Positions 35,315-46,724 of a stretch of DNA of 64,000 nt are shown one piece after another. A program made the translations under genes and the position numbers. Every line of letters begins with the position of its first letter. Position 1 is the stretch's first letter. The notes under the pieces are model-generated. The model saw only the letters and a list, made by a program, of their open reading frames with translations. It was not told the origin of the DNA and searched no databases. Origin of the DNA: Ehretia macrophylla (Eukaryota > Streptophyta > Magnoliopsida > Boraginales > Ehretiaceae); the NCBI GenBank assembly GCA_037974665.1, contig CM075764.1:120590325-120654324 (forward strand), given 5' to 3'.

Positions 35315-35430
35315 GGTGTATCTGTAAAGTTATCATTAAGTAATTCGAAAATTACGTGTTCGAGTTGTAAAAACAGTTTTTTTTGTAAGTTTTAAAGTAA
35401 AATTGCACACAATAAAATTTAGAGTAAGTT
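35315..35430 (+). mobile_element. degenerate Au-type SINE
   Basis: GGTGTATCTGTAAAGTTATC, then ATTAAGTAATTCGAAAATTACG, then GTTCGAG, then AAAAACAG, and later GTAAAATTGCACACAATA. This follows the layout of the plant Au SINE (GGTAAAGTTGT, CATGTGACC, GGTCACGGGTTCGAG, GGAAACAGCC, GGTAAGGCTGCGTACAATA), with most CpG sites decayed to TA. The call rests on remembered consensus order, not on an alignment. Confidence 0.5.
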
Positions 35431-36102
35431 TAATTTTTTTTAAAATTTTATTCATAAATTGAATTTCATACACCGAATTATCAATTGTTATCAATTAATA
35501 TTACTATCATTGTTATAACAAATTGAATGTCATATGTTTGAGTCAGTGAAAAAAACCGATCAACTGTCGATTCTTATTGATATTACTATGGTTAGTATAG
35601 CAAATGATTATGGCAATCGAAACAGCAAAAAGATGATACGGGGCACACAAGAGATGGAGGCAGGTCAGGGCCCAGAAGGGGCAAAGCAAATAATCACAAA
35701 AGGAAAAATTTATATAGAGACGTGCACGCAAAATAATGCTGATTTTTGTCCTGACTTTGGTTCATTTGTCTGCTTGTATGTTGGCGCGTTTTTAGCTTTC
35801 TGAAATCAAATGATATTATAATTACCCATGATCAGGAAAAACAATAAAGTTGTTGACTTTGACTTTGATGATCATGTGCGGCTCTGATCCAAAACATGGG
35901 TATTTCAAAAATCATCAGATCAGATGAGATCACACAGAAGGAATGGTAATATTGCTTTCTGATAAATTTTTTTTTTTTTAAAAAAAAAATCTGAGTTTGA
36001 GGGATAATGGCCGCAATCATCGGTGAGTGTTCTCATTTATTATATGGTTAATGGTTGTGGAGGTGATAGGGTCAACGGGGTTGTGTTGAGGTCCATAGTT
36101 TA

Positions 36103-36600
36103 TAATCCTTTCACTATCTCCACTAGGTCATAGATCACATGCTTGATCTTTTCTCTTTTACATTCTTTCTAATTTATGTATACCATTTTTATTTTGTTCT
36201 AGAGCGTAAAACAGAGAAGACGATTCGTAGAAATCCCCGTTGGAAAGTTTAAAAGTGTAGAAATAGTACACATAAAATGAATTAGGTAAAATTGCCCACA
36301 TCAAATTTCGTGTGTATAAAATTAATAAAAGAGGTCTCTCGCTCTAGGAATAAATAATCCTTTCACTATATCCACTAGGTCATTGATCACATGCGTGCTT
36401 TTCTTTTAGATTCTTTCTAATCCATGTATTTCATTTTTTTTTCGAGGGTAAAGCAGAGAAGACAATTTGTAGAAACACTTGTTAAAAAGTTTGAAGGTAT
36501 AGAAATAGTACACTGTAAGAAGAGTAGAGATAATTTAATATGAGTTAGATAGAGATACACAAACCATATCTCACGTGTATAGAATTAATAAAAGAGACGA
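36103..36600. repeat. tandem duplication, 252-bp period
   Basis: TAATCCTTTCACTAT.TCCACTAGGTCAT.GATCACATGC starts at 36103 and again at 36355. Both copies go on through ATTCTTTCTAAT, CAGAGAAGAC, GTAGAAA, AGTTT.AA..T.TAGAAATAGTACAC and end at GTGTAT.AAATTAATAAAAGAG. Non-coding. Confidence 0.75.
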
Positions 36601-39477
36601 CTTTCGACAATAACAAATTGTATTTTTAAATTTATATAACCAATCTCTAATGAGATTTAATTTGATTTGATTTGATTTAGTACATAAATAAGCGAGGATG
36701 AATTTAGAATAACATGATTGAAATTTATATATATGCCGCCATATAACACCAACTAAAGTAGGAGAGGAGTTGTCAACTCAGTAAACGAACACATGCCTAT
36801 GCTTAAATTCATATATAATAGTAGCAACATATAGGAGCTAGTTGAATAATGAAATGGTGTGTTAAAACAAATATAAAACTGAAAACAACAAGAATGCAAG
36901 AAACGAACAAGGGGAAACTGAAGCTGAGAGTGATTCATAGGTGAGTTGAGGCTTATTTGGCCAACTGTTTACAAATATTAATTTCTGAATCATCAAATCA
37001 AATTAATAGGGTGTTGGAAACAACAGGGTAAAAAAAATTATATATACTTTGTAATGATTGAATAATTGGTCATTAATATTGTTTACTGTTTTCATTTTTT
37101 TGTTATAAAAGATTATGGATAAAGTCATTTTATATAGCTAGGAATATAGAACTACTCCATATAAGGTTTTGTCAAAAGTTATCCTATAAAACCTTTTGCC
37201 AGAGCACTTTAAATTACCTAGCTAATATCATGAATACTGACATTTTGATCATTTCAAAATGCTTTTTAAGTCTTTAAAACTTTGGGTCAAATACAATGAA
37301 CTCGAAAATTCTACCTCTATAAAGCGCTTAACCCAAGAAATTAAATCAAACTTCAGTCTATTGTGTTATTATTAGTTTTAGTTTAATCTACCACGTTATC
37401 AAGTAACGAATATTTGGAAAATTTTCAAACAATAAACAACTACTCTATGACCTTTAAACCCTAATTAACATCTCATTCATTAATGCTATTGCATCATGTT
37501 TTTGTGACATGAGTTTTAAAATTAGGGGGGTATATATATGTTAGCTACATGGACGAACCCTAAACTACTATACTGTAAATGGGCACTAGGGTGGGAGAGT
37601 GGTCCAAACTTAGAACTGTCTAACCAACAGAAAGCCATACCTTACTGTTGGTAGCTATGCAAGAGAATCAATCATTTAGCTTAAATAATTGAAACCATTC
37701 AAGTCAGTTTGGTCAGCTTAAACATCAACATTTAACAAAGAGATAGAGAGAAGTCTCCCACTTTAATTAAATTAGTCTTGTGACAAAACATGAACATCGC
37801 TATATATATAATATATATATCATCTAATTTTGGCGATAATTCATCCATCTTTGTACAGTAAAAGTACTAAAGACAAATTAATATTCAATAGATGAGTTTT
37901 TACCATGCAAACAAAGACTAAAGCATCGCTCTGATAATATAAAGTATTGCCCATATATAGGATAACAAAGTTTCACACCTGAAATTGGGAAGAACTACGT
38001 TTAAGTTCATGTAAAATTTAGGATTTTGTGATAGTTTAGAGGTGGGTAGGGTTCGAATTTTAAGGGACGGGGGAAGGGTAAAAAAGAGAGTCCATGTATG
38101 TACGTAGAATCTTTTATAATATCACAAAATCTTGCTAAGGATCTTGTTCATATGTAAAATATAAGGTGGGGGGTGGAATAAGTAGTTGTTGTTTAGAATC
38201 TAAGTCTATTTTCTGACTATACATAATTATTGCTTTGATTCCATTTTAGTTTTTAAGACGACCGTCAAGAATGGATGACGAGAACAACTATCTAGAAACG
38301 GAATCACTAATTTCATCAATCAAGAAAAGTTTATGGAAAGATACAATGGTTTTTGCTTCTTGACTAATGATGGTCCCAAAGTGCCATTTATTCAATGAAT
38401 TGAACTAACAAGGATTACCTTAGCTTTAATTTAGATATATATTAAACCGTGTAGAAAATCCGTCTGACATATCTTTATATTACGGCGATAGGAGCTTAAA
38501 TATAATTAATTAAAACTTAAGATATGTTTAATTAAACTTGTCACTTTTAAATGGAAAGTTCTTGTTACTCTTCTTGTCCTCTTTTAAATTCCACTACCAA
38601 TATTCTAATTAAAGACCTCCACCAAGTAAATATTAAAATGGTCGGTTAAATCACATACTACAAATTATTAATTTCTTGTATCTTTACATCAAAGATGAAA
38701 AAACTAACACGAGGAATAAGATTAGGCTGCACTATATTGGCCATTTCAACTGAAAGCGACCTCGTGAAAAAAAGTAGAAAATTATTATTCTTTTGTATAA
38801 ATTAAGTTGAAATTAAGGATAAAGAAACAATAAAGGGAATCTCAAATATTTGTTTGTTAGTGATGAAGATAGTTAATTAATGGAGGGTATTTTTATTTAT
38901 TTATTTATTTTTATGAGAAACTACTTTACGTGGAGTTCTACAAATATATGTCAAAACACTCACTGCATGAAGAGTTGTTTCACCTTTTACAGGATAATGT
39001 ATACTAGAAAAATGAACAAAAAGGTTCTGCCATTTGTTAAAATCTTTCTGTAAGAGGGCAGTTGGATTAAAAAACTCATGTTATGCACGGAATTCAGAGA
39101 AATATCAGATCCATTTTAAGGTCTATTGTACGCAATTTTACCTTACACTGCATGACAAGAATAAACAAATTTCGTGCATTCTCTGTCAAAACATTAATTT
39201 TACTCTTACGTTCATTAGTGGACATATTAATTCAGGAAAGTACTTCACATACTGAAAAATTCTATAAAGTGTGTTGCAATAATATTGAAGGGGGAAACAC
39301 TTGGTATTTTAGGCTAGCTACGTGCTGATCAACCTTTGCTTATTGAGGTCTCAGGGCCTGTATCAGTGCTAGCAAAATTTGGATATATCATCCTAATTAT
39401 TGACACAGTAAGCTTCTTCACCTCTAATTCATCTCCTACTCCTTTTTTTCTGTTAAATCTGTGTCCTTTTCTTTTTC

Positions 39478-39546
39478 TGTTTTTTAACTACGATATGGTT
39501 AGTTCGATTCACGGTTTTACTTTTTATTGTACCAAAAAAAAAAAAA
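39478..39546 (+). mobile_element. partial SINE-like 3' end (copy E)
   Basis: GGTTAGTTCGATTCACGG, then TTTTTATTGTACC, then an A-run. This matches only the 3' half of the SINE family described at 48899-48997 and may be a truncated copy. Confidence 0.3.
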
Positions 39547-39792
39547 CACTTTATTATAATAATCGCGTTGATCATTAGGATATCGCTAATTGCATCGATT
39601 GGATTGGAAATTATATATAATGCATCTCATTTATCTTTTCGAAATGAATTTCATATCACATGTGAAAGCATGTAACATCATGTGCATAGTTTTACTTGGG
39701 CAAATATAAACCACACAAGAAGATCTGAGGACCAACCTATCCTAATTCTAATCATACCCCTTATTAGCATAGAATAGACATTAGTTGTTGCC

Positions 39793-39794
<2 letters not shown>

Positions 39795-39828
<34 letters not shown>

Positions 39829-39830
39829 TA
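39795..39830 (+). repeat. (TATG)n microsatellite
   Basis: About seven uninterrupted TATG units following a short TA run. Confidence 0.85.
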
Positions 39831-41331
39831 CCATTAGGTATTATGATACGCTTCTCACATGGAATTACCTTCTTCAATTGTTTACATAAATATATATCAT
39901 CTTGTCAATTACTTTTGATTAAAATATAAACGTTTAAATAAATATTTGTGATTGAACAAACAAAATTTCAAAGTTTGACTTTGACCATTGTACTTTAATT
40001 CATATTTCATATTCCCTTAACGATGAAGTATCTGCCAACATACAGTGGAGACTGAGACGATGGTCAATTTTTAAGATTATTATTAATGTGATTTTTTTTT
40101 TTTTAATGATTCTTATGGTTGGAGAATATCACAATTATCGCCCTCAAGCACGATACTCTATCATTCTGCTATCAAAAAAATAATAATTCAAGTAAAATAT
40201 AAAGAAGCATCATCTCATTTACCTCATGTATAATTAAATAAATTCCGAAAGGTTTCTCATGCATAATTGAATAAATTCCTTCTCGATCGCCAATAATAAG
40301 ATTAGTTCGCGTGTTTTTTTTAAAAAAAAAAAAAAAGGGGAATTGGATGCTAAACATTAACTTACGTCCACAATCAAGATTTTTTTTCGTCAGAATAATC
40401 AAGATTGACCTAAAAAAAGGTACTACACTATCGACGATTTGATTTATTGTTTATACATTTCAAACCTAATTTAATTCTCGAGTCCTCATGCGATGTTTTG
40501 GACCGTGACATTGCATGTGTAGATAATAGACATTATTATTTTTTTATTTACCTCTGAATTTGTCGGTCTTTTGAGAACCTAAACTTAAGTTTGAAGCAAA
40601 TAGAGTCTCATTGTCTGGTGAAATATTAACTTATATAATCACAAGAAAACTTTCATTACAGCAGTATTATAATTTTTATATGAAGTATTGATTTGCTAAA
40701 TATTCATTTTATTAATAGAATGTATAATTTAATATGAGATATTCAAAACAACTACACTTATATTATATGTTAGAAGCAAGCTAGTTACTGCTTCTAGTAG
40801 GTTGAAATCAAATCAAGATTGTGGACAAACACTCTGCTATTTATACCAATACGAATTTCAATGCATTTTCTGAATGGGTCAGCCTTTCTTATATTAAAAT
40901 TAATTGCATATTATGACCTTAGTTTTTTTATCTACTATGTTGATACCTAATCTGCTTTTGTGTCTGATTGACCATAGACGAAATCAACTTTTGGATGTAG
41001 TGATCAAATGTGAATCTATATGTAAAATATTGTCTAGTTGATTCTGAGGAAATTCAATTTTTTCTATTTGTTGAATTTCTTATGACATCTATATGTAAAT
41101 CTAGCGTCTGGGTCCATAACACTGAAAGGATATATATTGATCAGTAAAAAACAATAAAAAGAAAAAAATATATATAAAAAAAGAAATGATAAAAGATTTG
41201 TGACTTTAATTTGCTTCTTGAAGATGAGTTTGCTTGATGTTTAAGAAGATAACTTCCTGATGACACAAGAGATGTGTGTCAACGTGTACGCAAATGGTGC
41301 CTTATAACCTTACAATGTAATATGACTGTAT

Positions 41332-42383
41332 TATTATTTAGGGTAAATAGCACCATAGCCCTTTATAATTTGTTGAAAGTGTACAATACTTCCTTATATT
41401 TTTAAAAGTGCACCGAACCCTTCTGTAGTTTGAAAAACGTAGCATCACATCAAAAAAATCGTTACTTTTAACGAAGAGTGTGTTGCATGCGCGTCAAGTG
41501 CAAGTGGTCATGTTTTTGGGCTTAAATTCTTATTTATTTGGACAAAAATATCCTTATATATATTTTTTTTTGCTTTTCTTTTCTTGTTTTCTCCATGCAT
41601 TCTTTTCACCAAAAGAAAAGATTAAAGAAAATAAAATTAGAAAAAAAAGAAAAAACATTCATCTTCTCCACTCACCCTCCCCCCGACCCCTCCCCTAGCG
41701 GAACCTACCCCTACCCCGCAGCCTCGTCGAACCCCACAACCCCACCCCACCCAAGCCCCGTCGAACCCCCCACCCCCTACCCCAGCCCAGCCCCTTCGAA
41801 CCCCTCACCCCCTACCCCAACACCATCGGAACCCCACCCCATCCCCCCAAACCCCATCGAATGTATATATATATATCTCTATATATATATTTATACATGT
41901 ATGTGTATTTGTATTATATCCATGTATGTGTATATGTATTATATATACATATTTGTTTCTTTTTTTTTGTTTGGTGCGTATATATATACATATCTATATA
42001 TATATGTGTGTGTATATATATATTATATATTATCTTTCTTTTTTTTTTCTGGTGTGGTGTATATACATATATATTACATCTTATTTTTCTTTTTTTTTAG
42101 TTTTTTTGCTGTTGTAAGGTAGATATATTATATATTTTTTGGTCAAATATATATATATGTATATATAAACAAAAGGAAAAACGAGAAAAGAGAGAAAAAA
42201 ATAAGGGTATTTACGTCTTTTAGCATATTTTGTTAATAAATTTGACGAAAAAATGACAGAGTGGGTATGTGTGCTACTTTTTCAAACTACAAGGGATTTC
42301 GGGGCACTTTTAAAAGTACATGGGGGTGTTGTGCACTTTAAACAAATCATAAAAGGGTATGATGCTATTTACCCTATTATTTA
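41332..42383. mobile_element. non-autonomous Mutator-like element with 9-bp target duplication
   Basis: The element is 41341-42374 (1034 bp). A perfect 9-bp duplication TATTATTTA flanks it (41332-41340 and 42375-42383), the size expected of Mutator-superfamily transposition. The ends are long imperfect inverted repeats of about 105 bp. The left begins GGGTAAATAGCACCATAGCC and continues to a TTTTTAAAAGTGCACCGAA and GTAGTTTGAAAAACGTAGCA; the right, reversed, gives GGGTAAATAGCATCATACCC, ACTTTTAAAAGTGCCCCGAA and GTAGTTTGAAAAAGTAGCA. The core has no transposase. It is a C-rich tract (41670-41860) followed by TA-rich microsatellites, plus T-runs. The 194-codon frame at 41538-42122 only translates these low-complexity tracts. 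Confidence 0.88.
41670..41860 (+). repeat. C-rich tract inside the Mutator-like element
   Basis: Loosely tandem units of the type CCCCGTCGAACCCC and CACCCCCTACCCCA repeat over about 190 bp, in sharp contrast with AT-rich flanks. The G-rich complementary strand has many closely spaced runs of three to six G and could form quadruplexes. Confidence 0.7.
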
Positions 42384-43468
42384 TCATTATTGATTTCTCT
42401 TATACTATTTAATGTATTAAAGGAAATCATCTTGATTAACGAAATAATATCTACTATGGTATAATCCTGGCTTTGCTTTGTTCTCTAAATTTCTCCACAC
42501 TTGTCTACATTAATTGCTACCTTTGAATTTCCTCTAAACTCATTAATTAATGTAATGCACTACACACAGTACTAGGTGAGGTAAAAGGCAGTGATATCCC
42601 AAAGTCGAAGAATGTAAAAGTAGTAAGAAAACAGACACGGAGGCTACAATTGGTGTAAAATAGAAAACAACGTGTAATACAAGTAATCTAAAAGAATAAT
42701 GAAAACGCGTTTGTACTGCATGTGCTTTGTTTAAAATAAATGAATTAATTGAGCCTGCAAAGCAATGAGAGATATGATTGCATGGTGAGTGGTGAGGCTA
42801 ACAATTTTGTACCTTTGTCCGACATCATGTTTTGGAGGCTATGGCTACAATGGCCGTGGATTGTGGCTACATATGGTTTCAATGAAGAAGAGGGCATGAT
42901 CATTCTTCTTCGGTTTTTAAATCACGAGAAACCCTCTTAATAAATATTTTAAATATATTGTCGAGTATAAATCTCAAAATATATGATCCATTTAAAAAGT
43001 ATAATACTTAAACTAGCTAAGAAATATACCAACAGTGTCAAAATCTTTTCTCTTGGTTCAACTGACAAAAAAATAACTTGGATTCTTCCCCAAATAACAC
43101 ACTCAGTACCTTTTGATGAGCATTACAAGTTCTGTGTGCCACAACGACAGAAATACTTAGAAACTTGATTCATCATTGCATGTTGTAAGGCTTACCACTC
43201 ATATACTCAATTGAAAAACAAAGTGTGAACCAATATATTTTTTTCTTTTTTAAATTTTCTTGGAGTCAAGACTAATTTTTCTCTCCTTTTCCTTTGAATC
43301 TATGAGGAGCTTATATAATTTTAACTAAAATCACGGACGTTAAGTTACTTTGATTGTAATATTTTGCATTGGAATGAGACAAAATAAATAATTATTTTAA
43401 TTTGAGTTAATCATCTTGGATTCAAAAATAATTGTTTTTAAACTTGTAACATTAATCCTAAATCTTAA

Positions 43469-43660
43469 TGTAATATCCCACATCGGTAGAATATAGTGTT
43501 TGTGAGTGGTTTATAAGTGAATGTTGTGGGTATATGGAATAATTTGAGCTAATTATTTCGGGTTAGTAGAAAAAATGCCTAAGTAATTATTTTTTTATAC
43601 TTACAACACCAGTCTCGCATATGGGACTTGAGTACTGGGCTCCGGGCCGGGTGTATTCCA
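43469..43660 (+). mobile_element. TRIM/solo-LTR-like remnant
   Basis: It begins TGTAATATCCCACATCGG, continues with GTGAGTGGTTTATAAGTG, and near its end has GGGACTTGAGTACTGGGCTC followed by CGGGCCGGGTGT. This start and end recur in short LTR elements (TRIMs, Cassandra-like) of many plants. The Cassandra 5S-rRNA-like core is not present and no target duplication was found, so this is a fragment or a related solo LTR. Confidence 0.4.
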
Positions 43661-44981
43661 AATTTGTCATTGACTCATTTTTGCTTAAAGAAAGACCTAA
43701 ACTATTTCATAGTGAATCTGAGGTCATGGCCTCAAAATAATTAAGAGTTATTTTTCGTTTTATCTTTTTCATTTGTTGGGTGGGGGTTAGCTTTATATTG
43801 GATGGATTAGACAGAAGATTGTTAGAGATTAAGAGATAATTATCTACATATGTATATTAATTAATCTATTGTGTAGATTCTTGTTTATTGACAGTGTTGG
43901 CTTGTCGGAAAAGCAGCAAACGATGTTGATATGGTGATGCCCAAATTGGATCAGCATCAACACATGGCAGGTCCCTTTCGACCATACGTGTGAGCCTTTC
44001 TTTTACACACATGAAATAACCTTCACTATTCATCCTGCTTCAAACTTAAATTGATGATGTCTTTTTCAATTTTGAATTGAATCGAAAATTTGAATTTTTT
44101 AAGTAATATTTGATATTGGTGCACTTAGTTTAAATTATTATGAGAATCACCATTAACTACACTATGTGGAGCATTTTACAATTTAAAAATCTAATGAAGT
44201 TCATGCGATCATTGATATTTGAAATAGATTTAGGTTTACCAAAAAAAGTGAAAGAGAGATCTAAAATAAATTAGATTCAGACGAGATTTTCACGTGTATG
44301 AAATTTATAAAAAAAAAATATCTTTGGACATAAATAAGTTACATCATCGAATTCATATAATCGAAATCACTTGCAGTATACATCAAATTTGTAGTATACC
44401 ATTAGCATATATTAACATAATTAAATGTGGCATGCTGGTTTTCAAAAGGTATGAAAGGTGAAGCTAGCAGTTTCCATATGTCATATGAAAAATATTTTAA
44501 AATAAAATATGAAATTGGCAACTACCAAATTCGAGTCCTTTGTGAGTGATTAGAATCTATCAATAACATCATTATTCTAGTTACAAAATTATCATCACAA
44601 TAAGTAGTCTTAATAATGGTGTAGACCACACAACTATCATAGCTCAAAAAGGTGACGAAGGGGCTTAGCTCCCATCGAGGAAGCTATCTATGCACGTAAA
44701 GATACAAACTTTAGGAAGCATTATAAGTTTGATAACGAAATGTGCTACCTGCCAATTTGATCTACGTAAGAGCACTTGTCTTAATATTTTGGTTTCCATC
44801 AATTCATAATAAGTAATTTATAGATCATAAATCATGCAATTATCTAGCTTGTACTTTACATACAATACAATTGTTATCATTATATCCCCTTAAACCCCTT
44901 TAAGAAAAAGTTTTGCATAATATTTTCAGAGTAGGACCATAAGCAATGGTTCAAGATTGTCATTGACTAGCTATACATATT

Positions 44982-45020
44982 GGGGGTTGGGGGGTGGGGG
45001 GGGGGGGGGGGGGGTGGTGG
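44982..45020 (+). repeat. poly-G tract with flanking G-runs
   Basis: Runs of 5, 6 and 19 Gs (the last at 44996-45014), then GG and GGG, separated by only one or two Ts. This is a strong quadruplex-type motif and a likely site of length error in sequencing or assembly. Confidence 0.85.
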
Positions 45021-45453
45021 GTTTGAAATGATGTCAAAAACTCTTTTCTACATTTGTGTTGCATATCCACATTTGTCGGTTTTTTTTTTTGTCATAACTG
45101 TGTTGCTAGTATTATACATACATGAAATCAACCAATGCCGCTTGATTCAAAGTTAGTGTTTACACGGTCTCTAGCTAGTACTTGGCTTAATCACAGTCTA
45201 TCTTTTCTGTAAATTATAATATCGTTACTATTGGTGATTTTTTTTTCTTTTTTTTATGAATAAAGCACAGAAAAGAGGAAATGCACAGGTCTCCGTGAAG
45301 AACGAAGTCTCTGAGGCGGAATCGTGTAGATTCACCATTTCCCTTCACATTTAATATATCAAGTGGTCATGCTCCAAATTTAGAATCAACATTAGAGAAC
45401 AACTTATGTATTATTCTCCCACCCCACCTTTGAAATACTTTGGTAGTACTCTT

Positions 45454-45667
45454 AGAGGCGGATGAACATGGGGGACAGTGGGGAGTTTGCAACTCTCACT
45501 AGTATAGAAAAATGTTAAAAATTTTATGTATTTTTTTTAAATATATATATATATATATTATAGTTTAGTTAAAAAAAATTAATTAACCCTACTTAAAAAA
45601 AATAACTTATCTAATTAAAAAATTATGTTTTAGTCTGCATTAACAAAAATTTCTAAATTCACCCCCC
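45454..45667 (+). mobile_element. MITE-like element, same family as 4954-5139
   Basis: It begins AGAGGCGGATGAACATGG and continues with GGGGAGTTTGCAACTCTCAC, GTTAAAAATTTTATGTATTT, a TA run, TTAGTTAAAAAAAATTAATTA and a terminal TTTCTAAATTCACCCCCC. The two ends are weak inverted complements (AGAGGCGGAT against the mutated ATTCACCCCC). The central blocks match the reverse complement of the 4954-5139 element in order. Confidence 0.55.
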
Positions 45668-46454
45668 GAGTACTCCAGTGACCCCGGGACATTGGCTTCT
45701 GCCAACAGTGATTTAGTCATCATGCATGGGAAAACTATGTGAACAAAAATTATAACACCACAAAAAAACAAAGGATGTAAAAGGTGAGAAACAAAGGAGG
45801 GGCATGAGGTACATTCTTGACTCCCATGAAAGAATCGTCCGTTAAAGTCGAAAAAGGAAATCAAAGTCCCAAGGTTAACTTATCATCATGTCCACGAGCC
45901 AAACCTTTTTCACCATCTCACGTGTAACCGGAACCCTATTTCACACACACACGTTCCATTCAACCACTTGTGTATGAAAGCATCGACTATTTCATCGGAC
46001 TACTTTTTCGACGGTCCTCTCTTTACATTAACTGCTAACAACCTCTACCACTCAGATTTGGAGTGCCTTCGACGATATTATAATATTATAAGCAAAATTT
46101 ATTGTAATTGAATAATGACAAAACTGATAGAGTTAGATAGTAATTTATTATAATCAAATTTTTTGAATTCAGACTACGACTTCAGCATCTATAATATCAA
46201 AATAAAAAAAAAAGATAATAAAGAAAATGATTTAAATATTAAGTGCTGACTTAAAATAGTTGTTCATCATTTCACCACTATTAATTTTCCTCCCAACCTC
46301 CTCTGCCTTTTTTTTTAATAAAAAAAATTAAAATCATAATTCAAATTTTAAATATTTAATTATTACAAATCATTATCCCATTTTTCATTCAACTCCACCC
46401 CAAACCCCTATCATATGTACCCTTTCCGCACACACTTGTCCACCGGAATTTGCC

Positions 46455-46460
46455 GGTCAA
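46455..46460 (-). promoter_or_regulatory. W-box upstream of the WRKY gene
   Basis: TTGACC on the minus strand about 265 bp before the start codon. A second TTGACC (minus) lies in intron 1 at 47194-47199. WRKY genes are often bound by WRKY proteins at such sites, so self- or cross-regulation is plausible. Confidence 0.4.
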
Positions 46461-46611
46461 ACTCAATCTCCAATGGTGGGAAACAACAAAAATCACCAAC
46501 TTGTTCTCCAAAAAAGTACCCCCATCAAAAAGAGAACTTCGAAAAAAAAAAAAAAAAGAAGGAAAAAAAGGTCTCTTCACACAGCTGAAAACCCCTTCAC
46601 AATACAAAACC

Positions 46612-46676
46612 ATTCTCTCTCTCTCTCTCTCACTCACTCACTTTGTCTTTCTCTCTCTCTATCTCTCTCTTGTTCT
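46612..46676 (+). repeat. CT-rich microsatellite in the WRKY 5' leader
   Basis: Interrupted (CT)n and (ACTC)n runs ending about 50 bp before the start codon, preceded by an A-run near 46541-46556. Pyrimidine-rich leaders like this are frequent in plant 5' UTRs. Confidence 0.7.
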
Positions 46677-46724
46677 TGTACTTTCGAATGAAGACTCTAT
46701 GCTACAAATGATCAAAATCAATCT

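Larger units (their letters stand above)
33175..41331. other. long intergenic region without genes
   Basis: About 8 kb follow the PFD3 3' UTR. No frame shows a domain, signal peptide or consistent splice structure. Identified contents are an Au-type SINE relic (35315-35430), a two-copy tandem duplication (36103-36600), a partial SINE-like end (39478-39546), a TATG microsatellite (39795-39830) and homopolymer runs near 35970, 40090 and 40315. Confidence 0.6.
42384..46400. other. intergenic, upstream of the WRKY gene
   Basis: No gene is seen. Contents: an LTR/TRIM-like remnant (43469-43660), a long G-run (44982-45020) and a MITE-like element (45454-45667). The small frames at 42749-42940 and 42983-43168 have no protein features. 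Confidence 0.55.

Noticed and set aside
41538..42122. 194-codon frame, Pro-rich then Ile/Tyr-rich
   Set aside because: It translates the C-rich tract and TA microsatellites inside the Mutator-like element; several frames over the same DNA look alike. Not a gene.
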